Source: Heterotrichella gracilis (Eukaryota > Sar > Xanthophyceae > Tribonematales > Xanthonemataceae). From it: a stretch of DNA of 48,291 bases. The notes under the pieces are model-generated. The model was not told where the DNA came from and did no database searches. It was given only the letters and a program-made list of their open reading frames with translations. The DNA lies in assembly GCA_032358255.1 (NCBI GenBank), contig JAULBX010026408.1, forward strand, positions 1-48,291, read 5' to 3'. Position numbers and translations under genes: made by a program. Each line of letters starts with the position of its first letter. Position 1 is the first letter of the stretch. Below are positions 1-11,268 of this stretch, piece by piece.

Positions 1-54
1 ACTCTGCACTGGAAAATTGGGGCAAAGCACTATTGAAATTCCAAAGCCCTCAAT

Positions 55-217
55 TGCACCGTGTGTGTGACCAGGGTGGTTACCATGAATTTAAGCCACG
101 TGCTGCGCCACATGCTGCTGGCGCGCGCCTTAGCAGCATTGCGCCAAATGCTGCAACCTCTCTTTGGATAGGTTGAGATTTTGTAACTGCACCGTGTGTG
201 TGACCAGGGTGGTTACC
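55..217. repeat. 30-bp direct repeat pair
   Basis: An identical 30-bp segment occurs at 55-84 and again at 188-217, starting TGCACCGTGTGTGTGACC and ending GGTTACC. The 103 bp between the copies are not repeated. No exon could be assigned in 1-606, so this may be intron or upstream DNA of the armadillo-repeat gene. Confidence 0.8.
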
Positions 218-606
218 TGAATCTACGGTATGGGATCTGTGTTTTACACTCTGTGGGCACGCCTTGAGCCTTCTTTAAGGTGTGCGCTTGTGTGGTGATG
301 TTTGGGTGAGCAAAGGCAAAGGTGTGAGTTGCAAAGCTTGGCAGGCTGAGTACACAGAGCCTGAATACGTTGTATCCAGCCTGTGCAGACCTGCACCTCA
401 CAGCTGGCCTAGCACACCCACCACAGCATTACCCACACCCCCCATTTTTGTAAATACTGACGGTGCCGTACTGCCAATTGTGGCAACATGCGATCCTACC
501 ATCCGCACCGTGCAAAACCCACCACGCCTGTTTTGTCTAACTAAAGCCTTTGCGGTATGTTGCTCCAGTATACCTTCTTCTGACTAAACATGACCTTTTC
601 CCACAG

Positions 607-3054
607 CCCAATGGAAGGTCCCTAGCCCGGGCCGCAGAGGCCATACCCCTCCTCATCACCCTGCTTGACAGCACTGACCAGCGCACCGTCAGCAGGGCCA
701 TGGGCGCCCTCCACAACATCTCCTCGGACGCCGCCTCCGTGCGGCCCATTGGCAAGGTAAAGGGCATACCCAAGATTGCGCAGCTGCTCAGTTCAAGACA
801 TGTGCCCAAGCAGGTAATGGCAGGGACAGGGATGGGCGGCCTGGTAGGCTAAGCACTGACTCCTCCATCTTTCGCATCCCCGCCAAAGCCCTCATCCTTG
901 AGTCGGATCGTGAATTTTACATCTCAGTCAACCCAAATGGTTCCATTGGCGCTGGATATTCACTATTTTAATTTATGGTGATTTTTGTTCCCAATTTGTT
1001 ACAGACGTTGATCTAGTTTGTTAAAAAAATCAGTGTTTTAGACTATTATACGACTAAGCAATATTATTTCCAACCAGGGAGCCGCAGCTGGTGCCCTCCA
1101 GAACATGGCCAGGGAGCGCCTGAGCCGGCTGACCATGCAGGAGCAGGGGGTGGTGGAGGGAATGTCGGCGGTGCTGCTGTCAACAGACACCCAGGTGAGA
1201 AGCCAGCAGCAAGGCTGGGGTGGTAATGGAGTGCCATGGCGCGTTACTTGTATGCAGTTAGTGTCTTGGCGGTCCCCGGGATTGGCATGGTGACATGTGC
1301 ACGCGCACCAGCAGCATTGATGACAAAGTAAATGGCTGGCATCTCCCTTGCCCACTCCAGTAAATCCTATAAAATGCCTTCAGCTGCACCTGAGTACCTG
1401 CCAGTCACGCATCCAGTTGCACCCAGTCACAATCCACGCATTCACTTTGCCTCATGCCCAGGCTGCAGCTGAGCTGGTGCCATACATCAACATCAACATC
1501 AACATCAACATCAACATCAACATCAAAATCTCAACATCCCGCTCCCAAACCTGTGTGCGCAGCACCTTGGTGCTGACAAACAACCCTCACGCACTCTGCA
1601 AATGCTTGTTTCGTGAAAATGTGCACCCATTTACAAGCAGTGAGGGATGCACCTTGCCGCCCTTAGGCAGTGGTCGCCTCCATGTTGCCATGTGGCACAG
1701 GCCCATATTGCCATGTGGCACAGGCCCAGATTGCCATGTGGCACAGGCCCATATTGCCATGTGACACAGGCCCAGATTGCCATGTGGCACAGGCCCATAT
1801 TGCCATGTGGCACGGGCCCAGATTGCCATGTGGCACAGGCGCAGATAGCCATGTGGCGCAAGCACAGGTTGCCATGTGGCACAGGCGCAGATAGCCATGT
1901 GGCGCAAGCACAGGTTGCAGCAGCCGGTGCCATACTCAACATCTCCCTGCCCGGTCTGCGTCAGCATGCTGGTGGCGCATGTAATTGTAACTGACACTGA
2001 TGCTGGATGGCCAACAGCCCACATGCATCCAGAACGAGTGCGCACTCAGCCGCATGCCATGAGACCTGACCTGCTCACTGCGTATGCATGTGGCGCGCAG
2101 GCCCAAATTGCCGCAGCCGGCGCCATACTCAACATCTCCCTGCCGGGCCTGCGGGAGAAGCACGGGGATGATAGCAGCCCATCCGCGACCTGCTGCAGGC
2201 TGTCAGGGACACCATCGCCACCGCCGCCATCTCTCACGCCATTGGGGAGGCCAGGGAGTGGGTGGATCCCCAGCGGCTGCGACAGGTGGGGAGTGATTGG
2301 GGACAGGTTGGACAGAGGGGTCGTGCCATTCCGTTCATTTATTTGTTCATTGCTAATCTTGATATTGATGATGATGGTGATCATGCTAATTTTAGATAAT
2401 GATCCTGTGATACTAATTTTAGATAATGATGCTGTGATAGTAATTGAGATAGTGATGCTAATCTAGATAATGATGATGCAATAAAATACATGCAAGGCTT
2501 TTAAGTTTGGGCAGTATTCTGATCTCATAATGTTCATCATCAGATAGCACGTAAGAATGTGATGAGTGGTCATTGGTTGGCCACCGTTTGCAATGCTAGG
2601 AAGCTTGATTTGCCAAAATTTCGTTTCAACAATTGCTTATTTTGTCTGCTAGGTGAGCGAATGCAAGGACCTTGAGCACCACGACATCATATCTCTGTGC
2701 ATCCCAGAGCCTGCAAGGGGGCTAAACGTGTGCGATGACGGGAGCGGACCTGTCCCGGGGCTGGGTGGGGGTGGGTTGGGCAGCAGAAGGGGGAGTGAGC
2801 AAGGGGTGCACATGAATGGGTTGGGAACCAGGGAAGGGAGTGTGCAAGGGGTGCCCAGGGGTAGGAGTGGGAGCGAAGGTGGGGAGTGCATGAGTGGGCG
2901 GTATTCATGCCATGGGGGTAGGCATGCTGGGCAGGTGTTGGCACCAAACACAGTGCCCAGTAATGGTGGCAGGGGATGCATTAGCGGCCAGGCCATAGAT
3001 AATCCCAGCCGCACCACGATTAGGGTGACCACTGAAGCTCCAGGTGTTCTTTAG
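607..3054 (+). CDS. Armadillo-repeat protein, partial or possibly broken
   Basis: I see four coding blocks. Exon 607-813 (69 codons) follows a CACAG acceptor, ends at GTAATGG, and encodes an ARM-type helix pair with the motifs AIPLLITLLDS and AMGALHNISSD. Exon 1078-1194 (39 codons) carries GAAAGALQNMARERLSRL. Exon 2101-2285 carries AGAILNISLPGLREKHG. A final block, 2653 to about 3054, starts VSECKDLEHHDIISLC and becomes Gly-rich. ARM repeats are superhelical protein-binding folds, and the partner cannot be inferred here. In exon 2101-2285 the reading frame must change near 2170-2190 to continue into a convincing helical stretch (IRDLLQAVRDTIATAAISHA), so there is a one-base indel, an error or decay. 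No start codon was found, so earlier exons lie before 607 or off the window. The end of the last exon is uncertain because the Gly-rich part may be intron. Confidence 0.6.
1484..1530. repeat. CATCAA hexamer microsatellite
   Basis: About seven to eight tandem CATCAA units sit in an intron of the armadillo-repeat gene. They directly follow a sequence (GCAGCTGAGCTGGTGCCATAC) that resembles the beginning of the exon at 2101. The repeat may have grown out of the CTCAACATCTCC part of that exon copy. Confidence 0.8.
1681..1920. repeat. 23-bp minisatellite built from a 3' splice junction
   Basis: About ten tandem copies of a 23-bp unit, consensus CCATGTGGCACAGGCCCATA then TTG, fill this stretch. The unit matches the intron-exon border of the downstream exon at 2101, where GCATGTGGCGCGCAG is followed by GCCCAAATTGCC. 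Each unit therefore repeats an acceptor-like CAG plus the first exon bases. The last copy runs at 1915-1965 into a longer imperfect copy of the exon interior. Open frames across the array on both strands come from its composition and are not genes. Confidence 0.85.
2386..2480. repeat. AT-rich 27-bp tandem repeat
   Basis: Two nearly identical 27-bp units lie at 2386-2412 and 2413-2439 (CTAATTTTAGATAATGAT, then CCTGTGATA or GCTGTGATA). Degenerate TAATTGAGATAGTGATG and TAATCTAGATAATGATG units follow to about 2480. The array lies in the intron between the exons ending at 2285 and starting at 2653. Confidence 0.75.
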
Positions 3055-4802
3055 GATTTGGAAATAACAATTTGGCAAACTTTGTTTGTTTCATCATTAT
3101 TCTGTTATTCTTTATGACAACTGCAGCATAGTGGCATTAGCTGTTTTCAGAAGCTGTTTTGGGACCATTGAGGACATTTTCCAGCATCCATTATGGTGTC
3201 ATTTGCTGCCACATTTGCTGAACCATGTACCAGGCATGCCTGCCACGCAGAGCACTAGGAAAAGACATGTACCAAAGTTGCATGGCAAAGTGTACTTTCA
3301 GTGTAATTACATTAAATGCACAATTGCTGAAGTGCTTTAGGATTGCAGTGAGATTTCGCCGCCCCAGGAGATGATGCATGCCTTGCACGGGTTAAACCAA
3401 ATTTTGATTCTGTTCTCTTCTGAGAAGTGTAATAATCCATTGTCATCATTGATAATATCACAACATTGCAACTAGTTGGGAGCTCCCACTGGGTGACTCC
3501 CAAGTGGCCTCCTGGGAATGGTGGGTATTGATGATTGCACACTGTCACATTCAATCCAATTTGGTTGTTATGTGATAATATTACAGGCGTATTGTCTGCT
3601 GCATTCATACAATAAGCACCCGCTCACATGTGCCATGTGGGTAGTACTACTAAAAACCCGGCTGTGTGCCCAATGAATCATGGCAGGGTTGTGTTGCAAG
3701 CGCTGCTCGACATGTATAGGCATTATACATGAACCACTGCAAACGACATGGAAAACAATTGACCTGTGACACATTGGCGCCACCACAGAATGAAGACACT
3801 GTTGAAATGATGAATGGTCAAACAACAATCTGTACTGTCGAGTTTGATGTACGAAAGGATGAATTGGTTTGGTGCACAGTCAGGTGTTCCCCAAAGGTCC
3901 TAGATCAAGTATACCGAGGAAGTAAAGCTAAGACATGAGGGTAGCTGCTGTAAAAATTCGGTTCAATAGGGTTCCTGAAAATGTTAACCTACACAGCAAT
4001 CTTTGAAAACAGATTGTGTCAAGGTATGAAGCCATTATGTGGACTGCCAGAGAGGGAGCAAAATCAAGGCAAATCGCAATAGACCATCAAAAACATTAAT
4101 GTCCTAGCGGTTATTGAATTCACCCCAATACTGTCACCTCCCAAAAAACCACATAGATATTATCTGCGCGTTTGAATGTAGCAGCTTAGCATGCAACAGG
4201 GCTGGATGGGTGCAGATGTGGTGCTAACTTTCAAAGAACAGATGGACGCTAGCGAAAGCAATGCATGTGCCTGCGTGATGGCAAAAGCAACTCCTGATCA
4301 ATCACAGTGTATATGTGAAATCGGATGCAAATATTGGGTCACTTGTTCATCACAGACACTTGCCATAAACTAACGAAAACAAACAAACCAATGAGCTAAA
4401 TCCAACCACGGTCCGACTCAATAATAGCAGTTCTGGAAGACGGGCTGAAATAATACCAGCTGTCCTGAAAAGGCGCTCACAATGCGACTCCCAAGGGACA
4501 CCATGAATACACTGTATAAGGCGATGTGCTAGATGTGCTAGCTAGTCCAAGACCTCTCAGTGCGGGCAAGATGCAACTCCCAAGGTGCGACACACCACTC
4601 CAAAATCTCTCAACCACCTGGGTTGTGCCACACCGCATATGAAGCAATCAAACGTGGTGTGCATACTGTGTAAAAGCGCGTGCGTCCAGGGAAGGCAAAC
4701 AACCCCGCGTGGGCAACCCCAAATACACAGTTTGGCACAGCCAAATAAATACCTCCCCAAGCGCCACGGGTGATGGCCTGTCAGCATGTTGCGTGGAGCC
4801 AT
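3055..4802. other. Intergenic stretch, no gene recognised
   Basis: Open frames here are short (up to about 98 codons) and lack recognisable domains or consistent splice sites. Composition is more AT-rich than in the genes. Short imperfect repeats with CTCCCAAGG occur around 4480-4600. This stretch probably holds the 3' flanks of the converging armadillo (+) and first expansin (-) genes. Confidence 0.5.
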
Positions 4803-7800
4803 TCATCGCATGCGCAGCAGGCGGCGCGACGAAGGTGATGGTGGGGCATCCCCTGCCAACCCATATTGTGACCCCCTTGTTGCCTCTGGCAAGAGGGATC
4901 CATCATCCAACCTGATGGCGGATGGTGGTGGAGGCGATGGCGAGGGTGGTGGTGGTGGTGATGGCGAGGGTGGTGGTGGTGGTGATGGCGAGGGTGGTGG
5001 TGGTGGCGATGGCGAGGGTGGTGGTGGTGGTGATGGCGGTGGTGTTGGTGGGGAGGGAGGTGGCGGCGAGGGCGGGCTTGGAGGTGGTGGTGGTGATGGT
5101 GGTGGTGAAGGTGGCGATGGTGGGCTGGGTGGTGGGCTGGGGGGTGATGGTGGCGGTGGAGGCGATGGTGGCCTGGGTGGTGGGCTGGGGGGTGCTGGTG
5201 GTGGTGGCGGCGACGGGGGGGAGGGGGGTGAAGGGGAGGGGGGTGGTGAACGGCGGCGAGGTGGCGATGGTGGTGGGTGGTCTGGTGGTGGGGCATCCTC
5301 CAGATTATATGTTGATTCCCTTGATGAGGCAGACAGAGGTGATCCACTGTCCATCCTGATGGGGGATGGTGGGGGCTGCTGGGGTGCGTCTGGTGGGGGG
5401 GATGCGCTATCCTTGGGTGGGGGCTGCTGTGGGGACTCTGGTGGCGGGGATGATCTCTCCTTGGATGGTGAGGGGGGAGTGGGAGCCTCTGGTGGGGGGG
5501 ACGAGGGTGCCTCTGGTGGGGGGGACGAGGGTGCCTCTGGTGGGGGGGACGAGAATGCCTCTGGTGGGGGGGACTCGGGGGATTGTGGTGGTGGTGACGC
5601 ACGGTGACGGGGAGGTGATGAGGGTGACGCTGGTTGTGGGGAGGAGGGTGCGTCGGGTGGTGGGGACTCGGGGGATTGTGGTGGTGGTGGGGATGGCTGG
5701 TCCGGTGGTGGGGATGAGGAGCGGCGCTTGGGGGATGGGGGGGATGGCTGGCCTGGGGGTGGGGATGAAGAGTCCTGCTCCGGGGATGGAGGTGATGGTT
5801 GGTCTGGTGGTGGGGATGAAGATTCCTCCTTTGGTGGTGGTGGGGATGGCTGGTCTGGTGGTGGGGACGAAGAGTGCTTCTTAGGGGGTGGTGAGGATGG
5901 CTCCTCAGGGGGTGGGGATGATGGTTGCTCTGGAGGGGGTGATGATTTCTCCTCTGGGGGTGGGGATGACTTCTTCTCGGGTGGAGGTGGTGACTCAGCA
6001 TCCGGTGGGGGTGAGGATTGGTCGGGTGGGGATGAGGCAGATCCCTGCAAAGCAGCAGCAGAGGTTGGGTCAGCCCTCTGGTTCCAAACCCTACTAGGGT
6101 TCAAGCAAGGGCGCAAGGCCTCGTGCGCTTGATGTATTAACACTAACCTATAATTAAAATGGCACATGGTTGCATGTACACTGTGCTGGCTGGCTGGCTG
6201 CTATGCGCGAGTCAGGGCTGCATCACATGCTCATGCAGGGGACAAGGGAGAAGCATAGGGATAGGATGCAGGGTCAGTAGAGGCAGTGCTACATTGCTCG
6301 CCTGCAGGGGTATACAGGCCATCAGGAACTCTTGAGAGGGTGTAGCTCTAAGAAATAGAGCAGAAAACGCCGAAGGCACAGGTTTGGATGAATATATGTG
6401 CGGCGTATCACAAAAACCCTAAACCCTAAACCCTAAACAGCTCTCATTTGACCTCATTACTGCAGCTGCTGGCACCTGTGCACAGAACGTGCAACCCTAG
6501 ACCCTAAACCCTACTCAACTCACCTCGCTGATGCTGCTGGTGCTCCTTTGCACTGAGCGTGACACCTTCTCGCCGCCGCCGCCGCCGCTGTAAAACTGCA
6601 CCCCGGTATCATACTTCCCCGTGGCGCCATTGCTGTCCACGATCTCGCCAGTCTCCACGATTTGGCCATCATCCTGCTCGAATCTGAAGGACAGGGGGGC
6701 GGCGGGGGAGGACGCCATCTCAAATGCTGCACCCCACGTGTGGCCCATTTTGACCCAGTCGGAGTTTGATCCCTTGACCCAGATGTTGGAGATGGAGCCG
6801 CGGTCACCCACAGCCTGCAGGGGTGGGGGCAGGGGGGTGCGTTAGGATACATATAACCCAGGAGGCAGGGTTCAGGGGTAAGGGTTTGGGATCTACAACC
6901 TTGGGGCAGGGTTTCCTTATCCTTACAGTGGCAGTAGCGGCGCACTGGACGACACTTGAATATCAGCACAGGTGTGAATGCCCTCCAGGACGCACCATGC
7001 ATCAACATGGTTCATGTGTCAGCATCATGTGTGCACAGCCAGGGCTTGTAGGTGTACACCTGGAGTTTAAAGTTTAGGGTTTTAGGGTCTATGTGCGTAC
7101 ATCAACCACGACGCGCATCCAGCCCCCAGCGCCCGCCCAGTCCTTGACATTGACCACCATGTTGCTGCTGGGATCACATTCCACCCGCCTGTACTTGATG
7201 TTGATGTGGCCATTGACCTCGGGGTCGTTGATCTGCAGGGGGGATAGGAGGGTAATCGGGGGTCAGTTCAGGGTGTCCATGGAGGCGAGAGCAGGGTTTG
7301 TAATTAGGGTTTTGATAGGGTCAGTTGTGTGCTGTACATTATGCATCATACGCATGAGTGGGCATGTAGGAGAGATGGACTGGTGCAGGGAGGTCGCTTC
7401 ACCATTGGGCGACACTAGTGCACTGGGGGACTGCGTGGGTATGACCATGAACCAAATGTAGCCTAAACCCTACAACCCTAAACCCTAAACAGTGCTAGCA
7501 CCAAGAAGGTTGCAAGGCAAGCGGAGTCATGCAAAAACTGCCACAGCATGGCGCATCTGAGAAGGAGAAAGCTGTGTGGTTCAATATGTATTAAAGCATG
7601 TCATGCCCTGGCTGAGCACGGCGTGTCAAGGGGTGCGTAACATACCAGCTTCATGGTGTTGTAGGGGATGTCGAGGTGGTCAGCGGCGCACTCTGGGCAC
7701 TGGTCGGTGATGCGCACCACCACGCTCTGCTGGGGGCCCTGGCAGGTGCCGGGGACACTGTCCTCGCACACGATCTCAAAGCACTGCCTGCCGGGTTGGG

Positions 7801-9040
7801 TGGGGGTGGGGGTTCAGTCAGCGGTTTGGGGACAGGTGCTGTTTGTGATTGGTGGTGGGTGGCGGGGGGTGAGGTGTAGGAGCCAATCAGTTGGCAGTGA
7901 GTCAATGTGCTGACAAGTTGATCACTTGGCTGTGGTGGGGTTTAAGGTTGAGGACTCGCATGGTGTGCAAGGGGGGCTAGGAGGAGGTGGGCCAAAATGG
8001 GGGGGGAGTTGTAGAGGCACGGCAGGGGCGGAGGGTGGGTAAAGGGGTGGGACAGGCTGGTGCGGCATGTGTATACAGTGGCGTGAACAAGGAGGAATGG
8101 TAAAAGGGTACGTGGTGGAGCAGGGAAGTACTGTATTTTGCACCAAGGGCTGGTAGCAGGTGGACCAGGGGGGGCGTTGCAGGGAGGGTTCAATGAGGGT
8201 TTTCGGTGCCAGGCCTTACCCGCAGCCCTGCAGCATGTCGGCGTTGAAGAACCTGTTGGAGGTCGCCAGAGCACCCACGTTCCACTGGGGCCACGTGGTT
8301 TTGCTCTGGAGGCCGTACCCACAGCTGCCCTGCACACAAGGAGGCATGGGTGGCGGTCAATGGGGGGTGCGAGGGGGGTGCAAGGGGTGTTGCGGATGTC
8401 ACCAGGGAGCATTGCCTTGGTGGGAAACAGTTGGGTGGACCAAACCGCGCTATTTGTAACCCGCGGTAGACAAATGGGTCAGCGAGGTCAACCAGGAGGT
8501 TGACAAATACATGCGGGCTAGCACCATGCGGGGTTAGCCCGCGGGGTAGTGACCAAGGCAAGGTTTGGTGTTGGTATCCGTGCTCTGCGACGTGCGCCGC
8601 CGCAGGGTGGGCAAGTGGTGCAAGGGTGATGTGTGTGGCTGAGGCAGGCGAACGCTCCAACCACAGGATACCTAGCGCCTGTACTGATTGCACATGCATG
8701 CATGCATGACCCTGTGCGCGGTGGATGCGAACAGCAAAGACCTATTCCAACGCAGTGCGCTGGACAACATGGGGATTGGGTGCGTGGTCAAGCGAGGCGG
8801 TGGGTGGCGGCGCGCGGTACTCACCACAATCAGGCCGTACATCGGGTTGTCGGGGTTGTTGTTGTCCCAGTGCCCGCCATACACGGTCATGTCACCAGAC
8901 ACCCAGTCGCTCAGGGCCGCCTGCGAACTGACGCGGTGGGCGGATAGAACCACCAGGAGTAGCGTGCTTAGGCTGAGGGACAGCCACCCTGCAGGGATGG
9001 CGATTGGGTTGTCAAAATGAGGCAATGGATACATGGTCAT
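4803..9040 (-). CDS. Secreted expansin-like protein with long Ser-Pro (HRGP) tail, paralogue A
   Basis: Exons on the minus strand: 9040-8825, 8329-8220, 7787-7646, 7232-7101, 6814-6524 and 6044-4803, all with GT-AG borders and matching phases, about 710 residues. The start chosen gives MTMYPLPHF followed by a hydrophobic signal segment (LSLSLSTLLLVVLSA). The six-stranded double-psi beta-barrel domain follows, with TVYGG, GSCGYG, GCGQCFEIVC, RITDQCPECAADHLD (the expansin HFD-like Asp) and KYRRVEC. Next is the C-terminal expansin/CBM63-like beta-sandwich (WVKGSNSDWVKMGHTWGAAFE). Exon 6 encodes about 410 residues of SPPP-type repeats, the hydroxyproline-rich rod of algal wall glycoproteins. Plant expansins loosen walls non-enzymatically by disrupting polysaccharide contacts; the Ser-Pro rod suggests anchoring in a glycoprotein wall (inference). 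Intron positions partly differ from paralogue B. A Met at 9034 is an alternative start. Confidence 0.85.
4836..6040 (-). repeat. Ser-Pro coding repeat with two non-proline cassettes
   Basis: Low-complexity DNA encodes SPPPP and SPPPE/SPPPD repeats on the minus strand. Two related non-proline cassettes of about 28 residues interrupt it: one near 5283-5370 (PIRMDSGSPLSASSRESTYN) and one near 4836-4927 (AIRLDDGSLLPEATRGSQYG), both followed by a DAPP motif. Long open frames in other frames (poly-Gly on +, His/Pro-rich on -) are composition artefacts. Confidence 0.8.
6418..6514. repeat. Interstitial telomere-type CCCTAAA repeats in expansin A intron 5
   Basis: About three CCCTAAA units lie at 6418-6438, with a further cluster at 6495-6514 ending only about 10 bases from the splice donor of exon 5 (ends 6524). 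Similar 1-4 unit clusters occur at 7468-7490, 15828-15862, 15943-15958, 19009-19035, 19612-19640 and 44513-44541. All are short and embedded in genes or flanks, so none marks a chromosome end. Confidence 0.85.
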
Positions 9041-11268
9041 GGCCGGTTGGTCTGTTCGCCGAGCAGTGCGGATTGTAAACGCATTAAAGTCCGATGCAGC
9101 AGCGCCTGTAGCGAATACATGCGAAAGAGCCTTGCAACCACGCGACTGTCGCCCATGTCGGACTTTGTTGCATGCACAGCACAGTATGGTGATGAGGATG
9201 GCCGCACCGCAGCCACACGTCAGGTTGCAGCTCGGTCGAGTAGTGGCGCAAAATTGCTGCAACTGCAGTCGACCGCGCATACATCGACTGCAAAAACAAC
9301 ATCCAACCACTGGCGTTGCATACCTGTGTGGCTTGCCGGAGCTCCCGTGCCTTGATTGCTTCGCGCCATGGCGAACACAGCTGTCTTTCACGAGGTGGCC
9401 TGAGTGCAGATGGCGACACAACAGACGCCGTTTTGAAAGCTGGGTTGCACAGAAAGACGGGGCGACTGGGGTGCATTCGCGGTGGGTCAATCGTACGGCG
9501 GCCAGCGGGTGGTGTTGGGCAGATCAACGGCAACAGGCGTGACTCAACTCGGTACTGGAGTTTGAATTCCCCACTAGGAAGTAGTGCACTAGTGCAAGTG
9601 ATCCAGTTGCATTCCAGACCAAGGAATCTAACGCCGCACGTCAATTGTGATCTGACGGTGGGATGTTTACGAGCCTTTATAGCCCTAGGGGAAACGTGAC
9701 GCTAGTTAGACCGACAGCCCAAGGTTGACGCTGACGCGAAGCCGCGGAATGTCTCATGTGGTCTCACATGTCTGACCAAAGTCTGTCAACGGAACCCCAA
9801 CCTGGTTCTGCCTGCCCCCGCGGGGCGCACGCCTTGGGCCCAGGGCCAGGAGCCACAAAGCGGACCGCTCGCCCAGCTGGCAAAGGGCGCAAACGCCGCC
9901 AAGTGGCGCTGGCGGCGGTGCTCCCCACCCCGTTGCACCAGGCTGGTTTGTCACCGGGCTGGTTCATATGTCAGACTCACGTCAGACCGGCCCCACCCCC
10001 GTCCAAAAGGGAGGGAAACCAGTCCTCCCTCCAAGGTCACTGGGCCTCTGGAACTGGTGCCAGATACACAACTGACTGACTGTCCAAGGTATGCGTGCCT
10101 GGGAGGATACCCAGGTGGGTAGTGGCCCTTCCGCAGCACCGTGATCTCGGGTGTTTTGACAGGTGTCAGGACCTGTGCCTTGGCACCATTGAGTGGCTTG
10201 GCCTTCGACTGATTTGGAGAAGCACTAGCAGCACCTCCGGGCAGCTAGGAGCAGCCCAGATCACCTTGTCCAAACCTAGGTGTGGATCACATTCTCAGGT
10301 CAGTGAGGGCCTGGCCCACTTGCTGTGGCGGCTAGGCAGGTCCCAGGGAGGTTTGCCACAGCAGTCAGGTAAGTTGTGGTTAGGATATCCACCATGGTGC
10401 AGTTGAAGTTGAATTGGTCCCCAGATGGCTGGGGAGGTTTTGCCTGTGGTGCAATGTGGTGGTGTGTTAGTCAGCTCCAGCAGTACAGCCAGATGAGCAG
10501 TCAGCCTTTACACATGTTGCCCCAAACAGGTCTGTCTTGGCAGGCCTTGCACCATCGTTTATTGTGTGAAGTTTCTACAGCTTGGTTACTAGGGCCGCCC
10601 ATGTGGCCATGGGTCTGGTATGGTAATGCGGTTGTGGCCAGGCACGAGCCCTGTTGGTGGGCAGCAGCCCTCAACAAGCACTGCTTCACTGCTAGGCACG
10701 TGTAGCTATATCCATCCACACGGTTGGGGTGTGGTTTGACCAGTCTTCAGTCAGGCTTGTTGTGGTGCCGCATTGGATTACAAAGGTTGAGGGTATTGGA
10801 TCTTCTGTAGAAAAATCACAAGAATAAGGCAGTTCAAGTGACAGTACTGGACAATAGCAGTGTATAATTTGAGTTGGAATACGGCCCACTTTTGCCCTGT
10901 ACACAGTTTTCATGCTATTCCCAACCTATACACTGCAGTAAACGCCCGCCCATGACTCTTATTCAGAACCACATGGCCCAGTGAAAAAAATACATCTCTG
11001 CGTCTTCATTTATGAAGATAAAACATTGGGTTCGTTTGAGTTGTTTCGTATTCGTTTTTTAGAAAAGAATGGATCTTGCCAAGTGAAATCTGCCATCCTG
11101 CTGCAGGGAATATCGATACAGGGGATAGGAAAAAAACAAGTGCTTTTCTAAGCTCCTTGTGATGTCTTCCTGGCTTCCTCAGGGTTGTACTGCGAGACGA
11201 TAGAGTTGGTGGTGTTGGCAAATAGCAGGGTTTTCCGTTAGGTTCTCGTTAGGGTTTAAGGCATAGGT
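9041..11268. other. Intergenic stretch between the two expansin paralogues
   Basis: No gene recognised. Many open frames overlap on both strands because stops are rare, for example at 9084-9644, but none has a known motif or splice pattern. It should contain the promoter of expansin A near 9041 and the 3' region of expansin B near 11150-11268. Confidence 0.45.
11151..11231 (-). repeat. Partial copy of expansin B terminal coding sequence
   Basis: The 3' coding end of expansin B (11271-11348 on this strand map) is repeated at about 11151-11231 with scattered substitutions, for example CTTCCTGGCTTCCTCAGGG against CTTGCTGGCTTCCTCAGGG. GTTAGGGTTTAAGG sequence separates the copies. The copy lies just downstream of the stop codon, so it is probably in the 3' UTR or flank. 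Confidence 0.85.

Noticed and set aside
1587-2045. Open frames of 75-150 codons across the minisatellite
   Set aside because: A 23-bp unit without stops is open in several frames; the frames carry only repeat sequence.
4781-6132. Long open frames: His/Pro-rich (-) and poly-Gly (+)
   Set aside because: They are other frames of the SPPP repeat DNA; only the frame joined to the expansin exons makes sense.
6418-6438. Telomere end
   Set aside because: Only about three CCCTAAA units inside a gene; the sequence continues on both sides.
9084-9644. Open frames of 112-186 codons on both strands upstream of expansin A
   Set aside because: Overlapping in many frames, with no domain and no splice pattern. 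Expected where stops are rare.
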